A stretch of 64,000 bases of DNA from DATKDF01 sp963752045 (GCA_963752045.1 CAVVWN010000014.1:434001-498000); one strand, 5' to 3'; numbered from the stretch's first letter, positions 43,877-53,895 are shown. Numbers and translations are program-made. Notes: a model not told the origin generated them from the letters alone.

Positions 43877-45051
43877 AGGTGTGGAGGCTGGCCTACGTCG
43901 TCGTCCTGGCGGCGTGTCTCTCGCTCGTCGCGACATACTACCACCCGGATTTCGGCTTCACGGCGTTCATCGAGTTTCCGCTCTCCAACCACGAGAACGA
44001 AATCGCGGCCGTCCGGAATGCGCCGCACTACGACCACGCGGACTCGGGGGGCTACGACGGGCAGTTCTACGCGCAACTGGCTGTCGAGCCGCTCCTGGGC
44101 GATCGCGCGCTCGATACCGCGCTCGACACCCCGCCTTACCGCGCGCGGCGCATCCTCATGTCCTGGGCGAGCTACCTTGTCGGGCTCGGAAGGCCCACGG
44201 CCATCCTCCAGGTGTACGCCGTGCACGCCGTCGTGGCCTGGGTCTTCCTGGCCTGGCTCGTCACGCGGTGGATTGAGCCGACGACCGGGAAGGGCTTCGT
44301 GCTCGCCGCCACGGCGCTCCTCGCGCATGGGCCGCTCATGGCGATCCGGTACGCGCTTCCTGACCTGGCAGCCGCGGTGCTGGTGGCCCTTGCGGTACTC
44401 GCGGCCGAGAAGGCCGAAGCGGGCAGGGCCCGCGGCCGAATCCGTGCGTGGCCGGGCGTCGGATCCGCGATGTTGCTCGGAGCGGCCGGTCTCACGCGCG
44501 ACACGGCACTTTCGGCATGCACGATGTTCCTGCGGCTCGTCGGCAGGTCGCCGCTCTCGTGGCTGCGTGTGGCCGCGCTCGGCCTTGTCGCGGCGGCGCC
44601 GCTCCTCATCTGGGTCGACTACATCTACGCCATCTACCGGACCACTACTTTTGCCGGAAGCGATCACTTCGTGGCGCCGCTTTCGGCCATCGCCTGGAAG
44701 GTCGGCACGATCTGGAGCGCGGTGGCGACCGGCGGGCTGCGGGCGACGGCCGTCGACGACATCGCGACCCTCGCGGCGTTCACCGCGCAGGCCGCCTGGC
44801 TCGTCTACCTGCTCGTCCGGCACCGCGACACGTCCTTCTGGGTGCTGGCCGGGCTCGGATACGTGGCCCTCGCGGCGGTGACCGACCCGCCCGTGTGGGA
44901 GGGGTCGCCGGGCGCGTACCCTCGCATCTTCATGCCGGTCATGCTGGCCGCGCACGTCACGCTCGCCCGCCGCGGGGGGCCCTGGTGGCTGGTGCTCCTC
45001 GTCGGCCTCGACGTCATCGCGGGGCTTCGGCTGCTCGGGGGCGGCTTCTGA
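43861..45051 (+). CDS. Polytopic membrane protein, possible GT-C-type glycosyltransferase
   Basis: 396 residues with about nine or ten hydrophobic segments. After the first helix (RLAYVVVLAACLSLVATYY) an extracytoplasmic loop has DSGGYDGQFYAQLAVEPLL, the kind of acidic loop found in lipid-linked-sugar (GT-C) glycosyltransferases. The rest is membrane-spanning (AVHAVVAWVFLAWLV, AALGLVAAAPLLIWVDYIY, WWLVLLVGLDVIAG). The function is not certain. The GTG start follows TAGGAT directly and lacks a ribosome binding site. Confidence 0.65.
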   Translation: MKVGAQVWRLAYVVVLAACLSLVATYYHPDFGFTAFIEFPLSNHENEIAAVRNAPHYDHADSGGYDGQFYAQLAVEPLLGDRALDTALDTPPYRARRILMSWASYLVGLGRPTAILQVYAVHAVVAWVFLAWLVTRWIEPTTGKGFVLAATALLAHGPLMAIRYALPDLAAAVLVALAVLAAEKAEAGRARGRIRAWPGVGSAMLLGAAGLTRDTALSACTMFLRLVGRSPLSWLRVAALGLVAAAPLLIWVDYIYAIYRTTTFAGSDHFVAPLSAIAWKVGTIWSAVATGGLRATAVDDIATLAAFTAQAAWLVYLLVRHRDTSFWVLAGLGYVALAAVTDPPVWEGSPGAYPRIFMPVMLAAHVTLARRGGPWWLVLLVGLDVIAGLRLLGGGF

Positions 45052-45079
45052 CCGGTCCTCCCTCAGGGCCTGGAACCCT

Positions 45080-45085
45080 TACACT
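45080..45085 (+). promoter_or_regulatory. -10 box (TACACT), leaderless arrangement
   Basis: TACACT ends 6 nt before the GTG at 45092 with no Shine-Dalgarno sequence between. Confidence 0.45.
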
Positions 45086-45091
45086 ACACGC

Positions 45092-46147
45092 GTGACTGCC
45101 GGCGTCTGGATCGGCCTCGTCGTGCTGATTCTGGTCAACTCGCTGTACGTCGCCGCAGAGTTCGGAGCTGTCGGCGTGCGGCGCAGCCGCGTCAAGCGGC
45201 TCGCCGAAGACGGCCACCGGACCGCGCGCCGCCTGCTGCCGCACGTCAAGGACACCGACGCACTCGACCACTATGTGGGCGCGTCGCAGATCGGCATCAC
45301 CATTTCCAGCCTCGGCCTGGGCGCCTTCGCTCAGGCCACCGTGAGCATCGGCCTCACGCCCTCGTTTGCCGCCTTCTTCGACCTCGATCCGGAGGCGGCG
45401 CTCGCCGTCACGTCCGTCACCGTCCTCCTCGTGCTGACCGCGATCCAGCTCATCATCGGCGAGCTGGTTCCCAAGGCCGTTGCCCTGCAGTTCCCGACCG
45501 AGACCGCACTCGCCACCTTCTGGCCGATGCGCTGGTCGCTCTGGATCTTTCATCCATTCCTCTCGCTCCTGAACGGGTCGGCCACGCTCCTGCTCAGACT
45601 CATCGGCGCCCGGTCCCACGGACACCGCCACCTGCATTCGCCGGAGGAAATCGATCTGCTCATCGCCGAGAGCCGCGACGGCGGACTGCTCGAGCCCGAT
45701 GAACAACAGCGGCTGCACCGCGCGCTGCGCCTCGGCCTCAAGCCAGCGCGCGAGCTCATGATTCGGCGCGATCGGCTGACCACGCTCGACCTGGATGCCT
45801 CCTGGGACGAAGTCATCAGGACGGTGGCCGCAAGCCCGTTCAGCCGAATTCCGGTCTATCAGGACGCTCCGGACCAGATCGTCGGCACGCTCCGGGTCAG
45901 GGATCTGGTCGGGCGTTACGTCACCGAGGGACCCACACCGCTCCGATCGCTCGTGCGGCCGGTCGTCCGAATCGCCGAAGATCTGCCGGCCGATCGCATC
46001 ATCCAGCTCCTGCGCGATCGCCGCGCCCACCAGGCCGTGGTGGTCGACGCCGCGAACCGGGCCGTTGGCCTCGTCACGATTCAGGACGTGCTCGGCGAGA
46101 TGCTGGGCACCGGGGCCGGCCAGCCGCCGGCGGGAGCCGCGACATGA
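45092..46147 (+). CDS. CNNM/CorC-type membrane protein (DUF21 plus CBS)
   Basis: 351 residues. The DUF21 transmembrane domain (WIGLVVLILVNSLYVAAEFG, GASQIGITISSLGLGAF, QLIIGELVPKAVAL) is followed by two CBS motifs (FSRIPVYQDAPDQIVGTL and HQAVVVDAANRAVGLVTIQD). Family members are linked to Mg2+ or Co2+ efflux and cation homeostasis. It lacks the C-terminal CorC/HlyC domain found in its neighbour. The stop overlaps the next gene by 4 nt (ATGA), so the two probably act together, perhaps as a heterodimer. Confidence 0.93.
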   Translation: MTAGVWIGLVVLILVNSLYVAAEFGAVGVRRSRVKRLAEDGHRTARRLLPHVKDTDALDHYVGASQIGITISSLGLGAFAQATVSIGLTPSFAAFFDLDPEAALAVTSVTVLLVLTAIQLIIGELVPKAVALQFPTETALATFWPMRWSLWIFHPFLSLLNGSATLLLRLIGARSHGHRHLHSPEEIDLLIAESRDGGLLEPDEQQRLHRALRLGLKPARELMIRRDRLTTLDLDASWDEVIRTVAASPFSRIPVYQDAPDQIVGTLRVRDLVGRYVTEGPTPLRSLVRPVVRIAEDLPADRIIQLLRDRRAHQAVVVDAANRAVGLVTIQDVLGEMLGTGAGQPPAGAAT

Positions 46148-47451
46148 GCGACTGGACGTTCGTCCTCGGCGTGAGCGTCGCGCTCGTCGTGCTCAACGGC
46201 GTGTTCGTGGCCGCCGAGTTCGCGCTCATCGCGGCTTCGAGGACGAGTTTCGAACACCAGGCCGCACGCGGCGACCGATTCGCTCGGCGCGCGCTCAAGA
46301 TCGTCAGCTCCCCGGTCAGGCAGGATCGATACGTGGCCACGGCTCAGCTCGGCATCACGTTTGCCAGCCTGGGCCTCGGCATGTACGGCGAGCACACCCT
46401 CGCCACGCTTCTCGAAACCAGCCTGCCACCGGTCCCGTATCTCGGCGAAGGGGTTCTCGCCGGCATCCTTGCGCTGGGCACGCTCACCATTGCTCACATC
46501 GTCGCCGGCGAAATGGTGCCCAAGGGCCTCGCCCTGCAGCAGCCCGAGCGGGTCGTGCGTCTGGCGCACTGGCCGATGCAGATCACCGAATGGGTGCTGT
46601 ACCCGCTCGTGATCGTGTCGAACGGGTTCGCCATCGCGATTCTGCGGGTGATTGGCGTGCGGCGGGAGGCCAACCGGGGCGAGCACCTCTACACGCCAGA
46701 GGAGCTCCAGCTCATCGTCGAAGAGAGCGAAGAGGGCGGCGCGCTCCGGGCCGATTCCGGCCGGATTCTGCGGGAGCTTTTCGAATTCGGGGATCTGACC
46801 GCAGCCCAGGCCATGGTGCCGCGCGTGCGCATCGTGGGCATCCCGGTGGGGGCCACACCGGGCGAAATTCGGAAAATTCTCACGCGGACGCTCCACACCC
46901 GTTACGCGGTGTATGATGGCGACCTCGACCACATCGTCGGCATGCTGCACGTGAAGGACCTGCTGCGGCGGCTCCTTCTCGGCGAAGGCGTGGCGGCCGG
47001 CGATGTTCGGCGGTTGCCGGTCGTGCCCGAAACGGCGACGCTCGATGCCGTGCTGGCGACCATGCAGGCGGCCCACGCGCACCTGGCGCTCGTGATCGAC
47101 GAGCACGGCGGCACGGCGGGCCTCATCAGCCTCGAGGATCTGTTCGAGGAAGTGGTCGGGGAGATCGACGAAGGAGTGCCGGCGGCGCCGTCGCTCGCGC
47201 CGCAAGCGGACGGCTCGGTTCGCGCGGCGGGAACGGTCAGGCTCGACGAGCTCGGCCAGCTCTTTCACCTCGATCTCAAACATGAAGAAGTCGAGAGCGT
47301 CAGTGGCCTCGTGCTGGCGCGGCTCGGCCGTCCCCCGGTCGTCGGCGACGTCGTGCGCTACGACCGAATCGAGCTCGAGGTCCTCGGGATCTCGGGCCGA
47401 GGCGTCAGGGAAGTGCGGGCACGGCTCCTGCCCGCCGACCCGGAGGCCTGA
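46144..47451 (+). CDS. CNNM/CorC-type membrane protein (DUF21, CBS pair, CorC_HlyC)
   Basis: 435 residues, a paralogue of the preceding gene. DUF21 (FVLGVSVALVVLNGVFVAAE; GITFASLGLGMYGEHTLAT; HIVAGEMVPKGLALQQP) is followed by two CBS domains (HTRYAVYDGDLDHIVGMLHV and LALVIDEHGGTAGLISLEDL). The C-terminal CorC_HlyC domain (RAAGTVRLDELGQLF to VLGISGRGVREVRARLL) is present, as in full-length hemolysin-C/CorC family proteins. A cation-transport role is likely. Confidence 0.94.
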   Translation: MSDWTFVLGVSVALVVLNGVFVAAEFALIAASRTSFEHQAARGDRFARRALKIVSSPVRQDRYVATAQLGITFASLGLGMYGEHTLATLLETSLPPVPYLGEGVLAGILALGTLTIAHIVAGEMVPKGLALQQPERVVRLAHWPMQITEWVLYPLVIVSNGFAIAILRVIGVRREANRGEHLYTPEELQLIVEESEEGGALRADSGRILRELFEFGDLTAAQAMVPRVRIVGIPVGATPGEIRKILTRTLHTRYAVYDGDLDHIVGMLHVKDLLRRLLLGEGVAAGDVRRLPVVPETATLDAVLATMQAAHAHLALVIDEHGGTAGLISLEDLFEEVVGEIDEGVPAAPSLAPQADGSVRAAGTVRLDELGQLFHLDLKHEEVESVSGLVLARLGRPPVVGDVVRYDRIELEVLGISGRGVREVRARLLPADPEA

Positions 47452-47487
47452 CACCCCGGCGCCACGGGCGCCGGAAGGAGGCCGGCG

Positions 47488-49516
47488 ATGAGAGCTGGAC
47501 GGGTGTTCGTCACCGCGGCAGTGGTGTGCATCGCGGGCAGCGTCACCGCGCAACGGCCAGTCCTCAAGTCAGGCCTCGACCTCACGTCAATCGATCAATC
47601 CGTCCGGCCCCAGGACGATCTGTATACCTACATGAACGGCGGCTGGCTGGCGCGTACGGAAATCCCGGCGGATCGGGTGGCCTACGCGGCGTCGACGACG
47701 ATCGAAGAACGGGTCTATCGTGATCTCCAGGTGATCATCGACGAAGTCGTTGCGATTCCGAGCCCGGCACCGGGCTCAGCCGAACAGCAGATCGCCGACC
47801 TCTATCGCAGCCTGACCGACGAGGCCTGGATCGAAGCGCTGGGCATGAAGCCCATCGCCGAACGATTGAACCGGATCTTCGCCATCGAGGACCGCAGCGA
47901 TGTTGCCGCCGAAGCCGGCTTGCTCGCCTCGCTCGGCAGCGGCGGCCCCTTTGGCGCCTCCATCGCTTACGACCCGGTCAACCCGCGCATTCCGGCGGTT
48001 CATCTGTCGCAGAGCGGCATCATGCTGCCCGACCGCGACTACTACCTGGTCGATCACGACACCTACGTTGGCGTGCGTCGCGAGTACCGAGCGGTACCTC
48101 GCGCGCATCTTCACGCTCATCGGTCGGCCGCGTCCGGCGGAGGATGCGGCCGCGCTCGTCGCGCTCGAGACGAAGCTGGCCGACGCCCAGTGGACGCGCG
48201 CCGAAAGCCGGGACCCGCTCAAGACGAACAACTCGTTCACGCTCAAGGAACTTCAGGCCACGATGCCTGGCTTCGACTGGCAGGCCTGGGCCAGGCCGCA
48301 GGGCGTCGACAAAATCCGGGCGCTCATCGTCGCCCAGCCCTCCTTCTTCCAGCGCTTCGCGGAGCTCATCCAGACCGAGCCGCTCGACTCCTGGAAGGCC
48401 TGGCTGGCCGCGCGGTACGTGACCGCGTCGGCGCCGTTTCTGAGCAACGACTTCGCCACGGCGCGTTTCGAGTTCTTCGGCACGCTGCTCACCGGCCAGG
48501 AAGAGCCGATCGAACGCTGGAAGCGCGGCGTCTCGCTCGTCAACGGCTACCTCGGCGACGCGCTCGGCAAGCTCTACGTGGACCGCCACTTCCCGCCCAC
48601 GTCCAAGGCCCGCGTCCAGAAGATCGTCGACAACGTGCTGAGCGCGTACCGCCGCGCCATCCTCCGGCTCGACTGGATGTCGAGCGCCACCAAGGACGAG
48701 GCGCTCCTGAAGCTGTCGCAGCTCGACGCCAAGATCGGGTTCCCCGAGCGCTGGCGCAGCTTCCGCGGCCTCGAGATTCGCCGCGACGACCTCGTCGGCA
48801 ACATCGAACGCGCCAAGAAGTTCGAAACCGCCTATCGGACGCGCTCGCTCAGCCGCACGCGCGGCCGCAGCGGCTGGCTGATGACGCCGCAGACGGTCAA
48901 CGCCTACTACAGCCCGCTGATGCACGAAATCGTCTTTCCGGCCGCGATCCTCCAACCGCCGTTCTTCGACCCGGAGGCCGACGATGCCGTCAACTACGGA
49001 GCCATCGGCGCCGTGATCGGCCACGAAATCGGTCACGCGCTCGATGACCGCGGGCGCCACTTCGACGCCAACGGCCAGTTGCGTGACTGGTGGGGCCCCG
49101 AAGACGATGCCGAGTACCGGCGGCGAACCGAACGGCTCGTCGAGCAGTTCAACGCATACAGCCCGCTCGACGGCCTCACCATCAACGGCAAGCTCACGCT
49201 CGGCGAGAACTTCGGTGACCTCGGCGGCCTCGTCATCGCCCACCGGGCCTGGAAGCTCTCGCTTGGCAACCGGCCGGCCGACGTCATCGACGGCTACAGC
49301 GGCGAACAGCGCTTCTTCATGGGCTGGGCGCAGATGTGGCGCTCCAAGCAGCGCGAGGAGTACCTCCGCCAGTTCGTGCTCTCCAACCCCCACGCCCCTG
49401 CCCGCTTCCGGACAAACGGGCCGGTGAGCAACATGCCGGAGTTCTATCTGGCGTTCGACGTCCAGCCTGGCGACAGGCTGTTCAGGGCGCCCGAAAAACG
49501 TGTCCGGATCTGGTGA
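47488..49516 (+). CDS. M13-family (neprilysin-like) metallopeptidase, frameshifted
   Basis: Two frames make one exported zinc peptidase of about 675 residues. The ATG at 47488 follows AGGAGG. The first half has a signal peptide (VFVTAAVVCIAGSVTAQ), VRPQDDLYTYMNGGWLA and LPDRDYYLVDHDTYV. The second has AVIGHEIGHALDDRGRHFD (HExxH), GENFGDLGGL (third ligand Glu) and the family C-terminus FRAPEKRVRIW. One extra C at about 48087-48088 splits it, because dropping it gives REY-ERYLARIF. It cleaves oligopeptides in the periplasm or outside. The following gene is a close paralogue. Confidence 0.9.
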
Positions 49517-49560
49517 CCCCACTCTCCGCTTCCCGGATGAGGCAGACTAGGAGTCTGTCT

Positions 49561-49586
49561 GCTGGTCCGGCCTTCAGCGGACCAGC
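49561..49586. promoter_or_regulatory. Hairpin directly before the second M13 peptidase
   Basis: GCTGGTCCG-gccttcag-CGGACCAGC is a perfect 9-bp stem. It ends just ahead of the GGAGG ribosome binding site (49588-49592) of the gene starting at 49602, where it could end the upstream transcript or control translation. Confidence 0.55.
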
Positions 49587-49601
49587 GTGGAGGTCTTCTG
49601 C

Positions 49602-51635
49602 ATGTCCGCACGGTCGCTCAGCGCACTCCTGACGTCGGCTCTCGTCGGCCTTCTCGTCGTCGTTCCCTCCGCCGGGCGGCAGACGCTCTCGTCCGGGCTC
49701 GATCCGGCGCTCTTCGATGCGTCGGTGCGGCCGCAGGACGATCTGTTCCGCTACGTCAACGGCGGGTGGCTGGCAAAGACCGAGATTCCTGCCGACCGGC
49801 CGCTCTATGGCACCTTCGTGGAGCTGTCCGATCGGGTGGAAGCGGATTTGTACGCGCTCATCGAGGAGCTGGCCGGCGATCGCAACAAGCGCCCGGGCAG
49901 CACCGCGCAGCAGGTTGGCGATCTGTTCGCCGCGTTCGTCAACGTGCAGCGGCTCAACGAGCTCGGCGCGACGCCGCTCCAGCCGAAGCTCGCCGAGCTC
50001 GACGCCCTCGACTCGACGGCCGCCATGGCCGACCTCATCGGCCGATGGTCCACGGTCGGCCTGCCGGGACCAGTGGGCGGGTTCATCGAGGCCGACGCCG
50101 GCGATCCAGAGCGCGTCGTGCTCTATCTCTTCCAGGGCGGCACGGCGCTCCCCGACCGCGACTACTACCTCGAGGACAACGCGCAGTTTGCGGCCGTCCG
50201 AGAGAAGTACCTCGAGTACCTCACGACGATCTTCATCCTCACGAAGCGCCCTGATCCCGGCGCGGATGCGAAGGCGGTGCTCGACCTGGAAACAGCGCTC
50301 GCCCGCGTTCAGTGGACGCAAGTCGAGAGCCGCGACGCGGTCAAGACCTACAACAAGATGCCGCTCGCCTCGCTCGGCACGGAGTTCCCGGGCTTCGACT
50401 GGGCGCGATGGGCGGCCGTTCAGGGCATTCGCACAGACGACGTCGTCGTCTCTCAGCCCTCGTTCTTCAAGGGATTCGCGGCGATGGTGCCCGAGACGCC
50501 CCTCGCCGCCTGGAAGGCCTGGATTGCCGCGCAGCTCATCACGCAGCACGCGCCGCTGCTTGCCGAGCCCTTCGACCAGGCGTCGTTCGAGATGTTCGGC
50601 CGCACGCTCAGCGGACAGCAGGCCCAGCGGCAGCGCTGGAAGCGCGGCGTGCAGCTCGTCAACGGATCGATGGGCGAAGCGCTCGGCGAGCTCTACGTGG
50701 CACGCCATTTTCCGCCCGCGGCCAAGGCACGCATGGAACGCATGATCGACAACCTGGTGGAGGCGTACCGTCAGTCGATCACCGAGCTCGACTGGATGAC
50801 GCCGGCCACCAGGCGGGAGGCGCTCGCCAAGCTCGCCAAGTTCCGTCCGAAGATCGCCTACCCGCCCAAGTGGCGCGACTACACCGCCCTGCGGGTCGAG
50901 GCCGACGATCTGCTCGGCAGCGTCGAGCGCGCGAACCGGGTGGAGCACGACTACCAGGTGGGCAAGCTCGGGCAGCCCGTGGACCGCGACGAGTGGTTGA
51001 TGACGCCCCAGACCATCAACGCCTACTACAACCCGGTCAAGAACGAGATCGTCTTCCCGGCCGCGATCCTCCAGCCGCCCTTCTTCAACGTCGAGGCCGA
51101 CGATGCCGTCAACTACGGCGCGATCGGGGCGGTGATCGGCCACGAGATCGGCCACGGCTTCGACGACCAGGGCCGCCGCTTCGACGGCGATGGCCAGCTG
51201 CGCGACTGGTGGACGCCCGAGGACGAAACCGAGTTCCAGAAACGCGCGAAGCTGCTCGTCGATCAGTTCGCCGCGTTCAGTCCCGTTGACGGCATGCACG
51301 TCAACGGCGAGCTGACGCTCGGCGAGAACATCGGAGACCTGGGCGGCCTTTCCATTGCCTATCGGGCCTGGAAGATCTCGCTTGACGGCCGGCCGTCGCC
51401 GGCCATCGACGGACTCACGGGCGACCAGCGCTTCTTCATGGGCTGGGCGCAGGCCTGGCGGCTCAAGGCGCGCGACGAGTACCTTCGCCAGCAGCTCCTT
51501 GCCGACCCGCATTCGCCTGCCGAATACCGGGCGAACGGTCCGCTCGGCAACATCCCCGCGTTCTACGAGGCGTTCGACGTCAAGCCGGGCGACAAGCTGT
51601 TCCGCGCGCCGGACGTCCGTGTGAAAATCTGGTGA
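49602..51635 (+). CDS. M13-family (neprilysin-like) metallopeptidase
   Basis: 677 residues from the ATG at 49602 (GGAGGT 7 nt upstream). A signal peptide (LLTSALVGLLVVVPSAG) is followed by VRPQDDLFRYVNGGWLAKTE. The zinc site is AVIGHEIGHGFDDQGRRFDG with His514, Glu515 and His518; the third ligand is Glu575 in GENIGDLGGLS. The C-terminal WRLKARDEYLRQQLLADPHS and KLFRAPDVRVKIW are typical of bacterial M13. It is a paralogue of the upstream gene, apparently from tandem duplication. The stop overlaps the next gene's GTG. Confidence 0.95.
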   Translation: MSARSLSALLTSALVGLLVVVPSAGRQTLSSGLDPALFDASVRPQDDLFRYVNGGWLAKTEIPADRPLYGTFVELSDRVEADLYALIEELAGDRNKRPGSTAQQVGDLFAAFVNVQRLNELGATPLQPKLAELDALDSTAAMADLIGRWSTVGLPGPVGGFIEADAGDPERVVLYLFQGGTALPDRDYYLEDNAQFAAVREKYLEYLTTIFILTKRPDPGADAKAVLDLETALARVQWTQVESRDAVKTYNKMPLASLGTEFPGFDWARWAAVQGIRTDDVVVSQPSFFKGFAAMVPETPLAAWKAWIAAQLITQHAPLLAEPFDQASFEMFGRTLSGQQAQRQRWKRGVQLVNGSMGEALGELYVARHFPPAAKARMERMIDNLVEAYRQSITELDWMTPATRREALAKLAKFRPKIAYPPKWRDYTALRVEADDLLGSVERANRVEHDYQVGKLGQPVDRDEWLMTPQTINAYYNPVKNEIVFPAAILQPPFFNVEADDAVNYGAIGAVIGHEIGHGFDDQGRRFDGDGQLRDWWTPEDETEFQKRAKLLVDQFAAFSPVDGMHVNGELTLGENIGDLGGLSIAYRAWKISLDGRPSPAIDGLTGDQRFFMGWAQAWRLKARDEYLRQQLLADPHSPAEYRANGPLGNIPAFYEAFDVKPGDKLFRAPDVRVKIW

Positions 51636-53128
51636 GCGTGCTGAAGCGGATCCTCAAGTGGTCGCTAGCCGGATCGGGCCTCGTGGTCGCCACGATCGCC
51701 GTGCTCTACGTGTTCTTCGACCTGCGCCTGGTCGTCGACAGCGAGGGCTTTCACCTGCGCTTCGTGAAATCTGCTGACGAGCTCGCGGCCGAGATCGCCG
51801 CGCATCGCGAGTCCCAGCGCCTGCAGGCGGCCCAGACGCCAGCAGGGCCCGAGCGACCGGCGCCGCCGTTGCAGCCGCCGGGCACCGAGACGCCGCAAAC
51901 GGCTGCCACCGACCCGGCACCAGGCGCCGAGGTCGAAGGGCCGAGCGCCGAGCGCCCGGCGCCTTCCGCCTACTGGATCGGGTTCCGCGGTCCGCGCCGC
52001 GACGGCCACTACACCGAGCTGGCCATCGTCACCGCCTGGCCTCCGAGCGGGCTCACGCCGATGTGGAAGCAGCCGGTTGGCGGCGGTTATGCCTCCTTTG
52101 CCGTGGCCCGCGGGCGCGCGTTCACGATCGAGCAACGCGGGTCCGAGGAAGTGGTGGCCGCCTATGAGGTCGACACCGGCCGCGAATTGTGGACGCACGG
52201 CTGGACGGCGCTCTTCAGTGAGTTGATGGGCGGCGACGGCCCGCGCGCCACGCCCGTCTGGGCCGATGGACTCGTCTACGCACTCGGGGCGACCGGCGAG
52301 TTGCGGGCGCTGGACGAAGCGACCGGCGCGCTCGCGTGGCGGACCAACATTCTCGAGGAACACCACGCCGCGAACCTGCAGTGGGGCATGGCCGCCTCGC
52401 CCCTCGTCGTCGACGACACGGTGGTGGTGCTGCCGGGCGGGCCGGACGGCCACTCGATCGCCGCCTACGATCGCCGGACCGGCCGGGTGGCCTGGACCGC
52501 GCTCGACGACAAGCAGGCCTACGCCGCACCGATGCTGGCCACGCTCGGAGGCGTTCGCCAGATTGTGGTGCTCACGGGCACGCGGCTCATCGGCCTTCTG
52601 CCGGACGGATCGCGCCTGCTCTGGGAACACCCGTGGAAGACCTACATGGACATAAACGCGGCGCAGCCGGTCGTGGTCTCCGACAACCGGGTGTTCGTCT
52701 CATCCGGTTACGGCGTGGGCGCGGCCGTGATCGAGCTTGCGAAGGAGGGCGAGACGTTCAGCGTGCGCGAGGTCTGGCGCAACATCCGGATGAAGAACCA
52801 GTTCTCCGGTTCGGTCTTCCACGATGGCTACATCTACGGGATGGACGAGGCGATCCTGGCCTGCGTCGACGCGGCGACGGGCGATCTCGCATGGAAGGGT
52901 GGCCGCTACGGCTACGGGGAGGTCGTGCTCGCAGACGGCCACCTGATCGTGCTCACCGAGGACGGCGACCTCGCGCTCGTCCGCGCGACGCCCGAGCGGC
53001 ACGACGAAATCGCCCGCTTCCCGGCCATCGAGGGAAAGACGTGGAACTATCCGGCGTTTGCCGAAGGACGGCTGCTCGTGCGCAACGTGCAGGAGATGGC
53101 CGCCTTCGACCTGCGCCGGGAACGATGA
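51632..53128 (+). CDS. Membrane-anchored PQQ-type beta-propeller protein
   Basis: 498 residues from the GTG at 51632, which overlaps the M13 stop. An N-terminal anchor (WSLAGSGLVVATIAVLYVFF) and a Pro/Ala-rich linker (about 75-115) lead to PQQ-like propeller repeats: VVAAYEVDTGRELWTHGWTA, LRALDEATGALAWRTNILEE, SIAAYDRRTGRVAWTALDDK and LACVDAATGDLAWKGGRYG. Quinoprotein catalytic residues are not evident, so it is more likely a scaffold or assembly protein than a dehydrogenase. Coupling with the peptidase suggests a joint envelope role. Confidence 0.88.
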   Translation: MSVLKRILKWSLAGSGLVVATIAVLYVFFDLRLVVDSEGFHLRFVKSADELAAEIAAHRESQRLQAAQTPAGPERPAPPLQPPGTETPQTAATDPAPGAEVEGPSAERPAPSAYWIGFRGPRRDGHYTELAIVTAWPPSGLTPMWKQPVGGGYASFAVARGRAFTIEQRGSEEVVAAYEVDTGRELWTHGWTALFSELMGGDGPRATPVWADGLVYALGATGELRALDEATGALAWRTNILEEHHAANLQWGMAASPLVVDDTVVVLPGGPDGHSIAAYDRRTGRVAWTALDDKQAYAAPMLATLGGVRQIVVLTGTRLIGLLPDGSRLLWEHPWKTYMDINAAQPVVVSDNRVFVSSGYGVGAAVIELAKEGETFSVREVWRNIRMKNQFSGSVFHDGYIYGMDEAILACVDAATGDLAWKGGRYGYGEVVLADGHLIVLTEDGDLALVRATPERHDEIARFPAIEGKTWNYPAFAEGRLLVRNVQEMAAFDLRRER

Positions 53129-53129
53129 G

Positions 53130-53828
53130 CTAGTTACCGCCCTTCTTGAACGCGTCCTCGACCTGCTTCTTGATGTCCTTCCAGTTCTTCGAGAGGATCT
53201 TGGCTTCTTCCTCGGTCAGAATCCGGAACGGCACTCGCACGAGGCTGTCGGCGAACTTCACGTTGAGCCAGTGCTGTCCGTACTGAATGCCGCCGGGCAC
53301 CTGGAAGTAGATCCGGCCCAGACAGGCGCGCTGCCAGCTCAGCTCCACCTCGTCGTACGCGAACGTCCGGCTCGCCTGCTCGGAGAAGAAGCCGATGCGG
53401 CAGGCGCGGCTCGCGCCGGGCGGAAAGTAGCCGATCGAATCACGGACAATGGCGGCGCGCTGCTCGAGCGCGCGGAGGTTCTGCTGCATGTACTCCACGT
53501 TGGTCGGCATCGGAATCGTCTTGCCGTCGGGCGTCTCGAGCGAGATGGCGTCACGCGTGAGCTTGTACGCCGGCTTCCCTTGACGTACCGTCGCGCCGAT
53601 CTCGATGAGCATCCACTCCTCGCCAACCGACTGGTTGGCGACGCGATAACCGAGGCTCACGTATCCCTCGTTGTTGTAGGCGACCCGAACGTATTCGCCC
53701 TCGAGCGAGAAAATCTCAGGCACACCGGGATTTGGCACCTGGACCTGCTGCGCCTGGGGCCCAAGGGCCGTCAGCGTCAACGGCAGTGCCAGCGCGAGCG
53801 CCATAACGGGAAGTATTCTGCGTGTCAT
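53130..53828 (-). CDS. Exported protein of unknown function
   Basis: 232 residues from the ATG at 53828 (GGAGAG upstream, TATACT -10 at 53874-53879). A signal peptide (LPVMALALALPLTLTALG) is followed by FSLEGEYVRVAYNNEGYVSL, EEWMLIEIGATVRQGKPAYK, ISLETPDGKTIPMPTNVEYM and a Lys-rich tail (SKNWKDIKKQVEDAFKKGG). I do not recognise the family. The two Cys (about 140 and 160) could form a disulfide. Confidence 0.75.
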   Translation of the reverse strand: MTRRILPVMALALALPLTLTALGPQAQQVQVPNPGVPEIFSLEGEYVRVAYNNEGYVSLGYRVANQSVGEEWMLIEIGATVRQGKPAYKLTRDAISLETPDGKTIPMPTNVEYMQQNLRALEQRAAIVRDSIGYFPPGASRACRIGFFSEQASRTFAYDEVELSWQRACLGRIYFQVPGGIQYGQHWLNVKFADSLVRVPFRILTEEEAKILSKNWKDIKKQVEDAFKKGGN

Positions 53829-53895
53829 TCTGACTCTCCTCATGCGCCCTTTCGGGGCACATCACAACTCTCAAGTATAGCGCCGGCGTCTGGCC

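Noticed and set aside
49482..51512. 676-codon open frame opposite the second M13 peptidase
   Set aside because: Shadow of the peptidase gene: no recognisable domain, and composition typical of antisense frames.
51632..53128. Quinoprotein dehydrogenase assignment for the PQQ-type propeller
   Set aside because: The repeats match PQQ-like propellers but no cofactor or catalytic signature is visible.
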